Positions 63,548 through 64,000 of a stretch of 64,000 bases of DNA are shown here, piece after piece. The notes under the pieces are model-generated. The model was not told where the DNA came from, made no database searches, and worked only from the letters and a program-made list of their open reading frames with translations. Origin of the DNA: Nitrospira sp. CR1.1 (lineage in GTDB: Bacteria; Nitrospirota; Nitrospiria; Nitrospirales; Nitrospiraceae). Each line of letters begins with the position of its first letter. Within the stretch, counting starts at the first letter, position 1. The DNA lies in NCBI GenBank assembly GCA_014055465.1, contig WIAF01000007.1, positions 1-64,000 of the forward strand, read 5' to 3'. A program made the position numbers and the translations under genes.

Positions 63548-64000
63548 CTCTCTCTCGCTAGGCGCGTGGTGGATCAGGGGGGAAGAACGGACGTTTCTCT
63601 ACTGCCGGGCCTTTTTCAGAACCCCGGAGTTTGGCCTGAGACAGCTGGGTCTGATGGTGACAGGAGGAGACAGTGGCGGATGGTGAACGTTTCATGAGCG
63701 GTGCGCAGGGAGCTGAAGCAAACATCTCGCTCCACCTCTCAACCCGGATGGGGATCCACCGCGCCAGTTGAGAAATCACGATAAGATCAGGTTGCCACCA
63801 TCCCAGTAAAAAGTAAAGATGAGGACGCGTTTCGGGATGACGTGCTTCCGGAACCATCCGATCCCTTGACGCAAGTGAGCCCGCGCTATTCACGACACAC
63901 CGTCATGAATCAGGCGGGCTAGATTCCTCTGACAGAGTTGTACGCTGTTCCCGCAGCGCGGGCCGCCACCGGCTGACCTCTTGCGGGTCAATGCTACGGA
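63548..64000. other. Non-coding region at the right edge
   Basis: No convincing gene lies in these 453 bases. The section before the kinase start has no clear promoter. The short open frame on the minus strand at 63558-63893 has no family resemblance and crosses repeat sequence. The one notable item is the REP-like repeat at 63878-63920. Confidence 0.5.
63878..63920. repeat. REP-like palindrome related to the element at 38041
   Basis: AGCCCGCGCTATTCA is followed 13 bases later by TGAATCAGGCGGGCT, an imperfect inverted repeat (three mismatches in 15). The first 18 bases differ from the left end of the element at 38041 at only one position, with CGA following in both. This is a short member of the same family, lacking the interior. 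Confidence 0.65.

Noticed and set aside
63558-63893. Minus-strand open frame of 111 codons at the right edge
   Set aside because: It has no recognisable domain or ribosome site and crosses the REP-like sequence.
1-64000. tRNA, rRNA or prophage genes
   Set aside because: No intergenic stretch shows a tRNA T-loop with cloverleaf, no rRNA sequence is present, and there are no integrase, capsid or tail genes.

Overview
The window looks like a chromosomal segment of a GC-rich Gram-negative bacterium, most likely a Nitrospira-like member of the Nitrospirota. This is an inference from the high GC content, the lpxD/lptFG envelope genes, the cobamide genes and the general protein style. No taxonomic marker (rRNA, nxr, amo) lies in the window. 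No rRNA, tRNA, CRISPR array or prophage was seen.

Region 1 (1-7757, plus strand) is a tightly packed late cobalamin operon: bluB (cut by the left edge), PduO-type adenosyltransferase, cobU, cobT, cobS, cbiB, cobD, cbiZ and cobQ. Several genes overlap by ATGA. Together they make dimethylbenzimidazole, adenosylate and amidate the corrin, attach the aminopropanol arm, assemble the nucleotide loop and, through CbiZ, remodel scavenged cobamides.

Region 2 (8168-21199, plus strand) is a chemosensory cluster: a secreted haem c (DUF3365) protein, a CheY-like regulator, CheW, a PilJ-like receptor, a CheA with three Hpt domains and a receiver, two divergent CheW-like proteins, a receiver/coiled-coil protein, and two proteins carrying Hpt-like domains that lack the phospho-accepting histidine. 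One of these two is fused to an HD-GYP domain. No cheR or cheB is present. This is the most unusual system in the window.

Region 3 (21462-27091) is mostly a minus-strand envelope block, lptF-lptG-fabF-acp-lpxD, linking acyl-ACP supply, lipid A acylation and LPS export. Region 4 (27404-35742) holds a cold-shock gene, a TPR protein, a 2-hydroxyacid dehydrogenase, a glycolate/lactate oxidase fusion followed by a small dihaem cytochrome, a beta-grasp protein and a WYL regulator, with clusters of GTGAAACG-type repeats between genes.

Region 5 (35921-49782) is accessory and defence-rich: VapBC, a symporter followed by a palindromic MITE-like element, a beta-propeller protein, BrnTA with a clear operator, MntA with a frameshifted HepT, a secreted NP-repeat protein, and a type I restriction operon (hsdM-hsdS-HTH-fic-hsdR) followed by a frameshifted nuclease-like gene and a damaged HigBA-like pair. 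Several genes here are decaying.

Region 6 (49859-64000) returns to housekeeping and envelope functions: HflX and a small coiled-coil protein, an FAD oxidoreductase, a secreted DUF4412-like protein, a D,D-carboxypeptidase, a TMTC-like membrane protein, secreted proteins of unknown function, a DUF2252/phosphatase pair, a MazG-like pyrophosphohydrolase and a large hybrid histidine kinase. A REP-like repeat near the right edge resembles the ends of the element at 38041.
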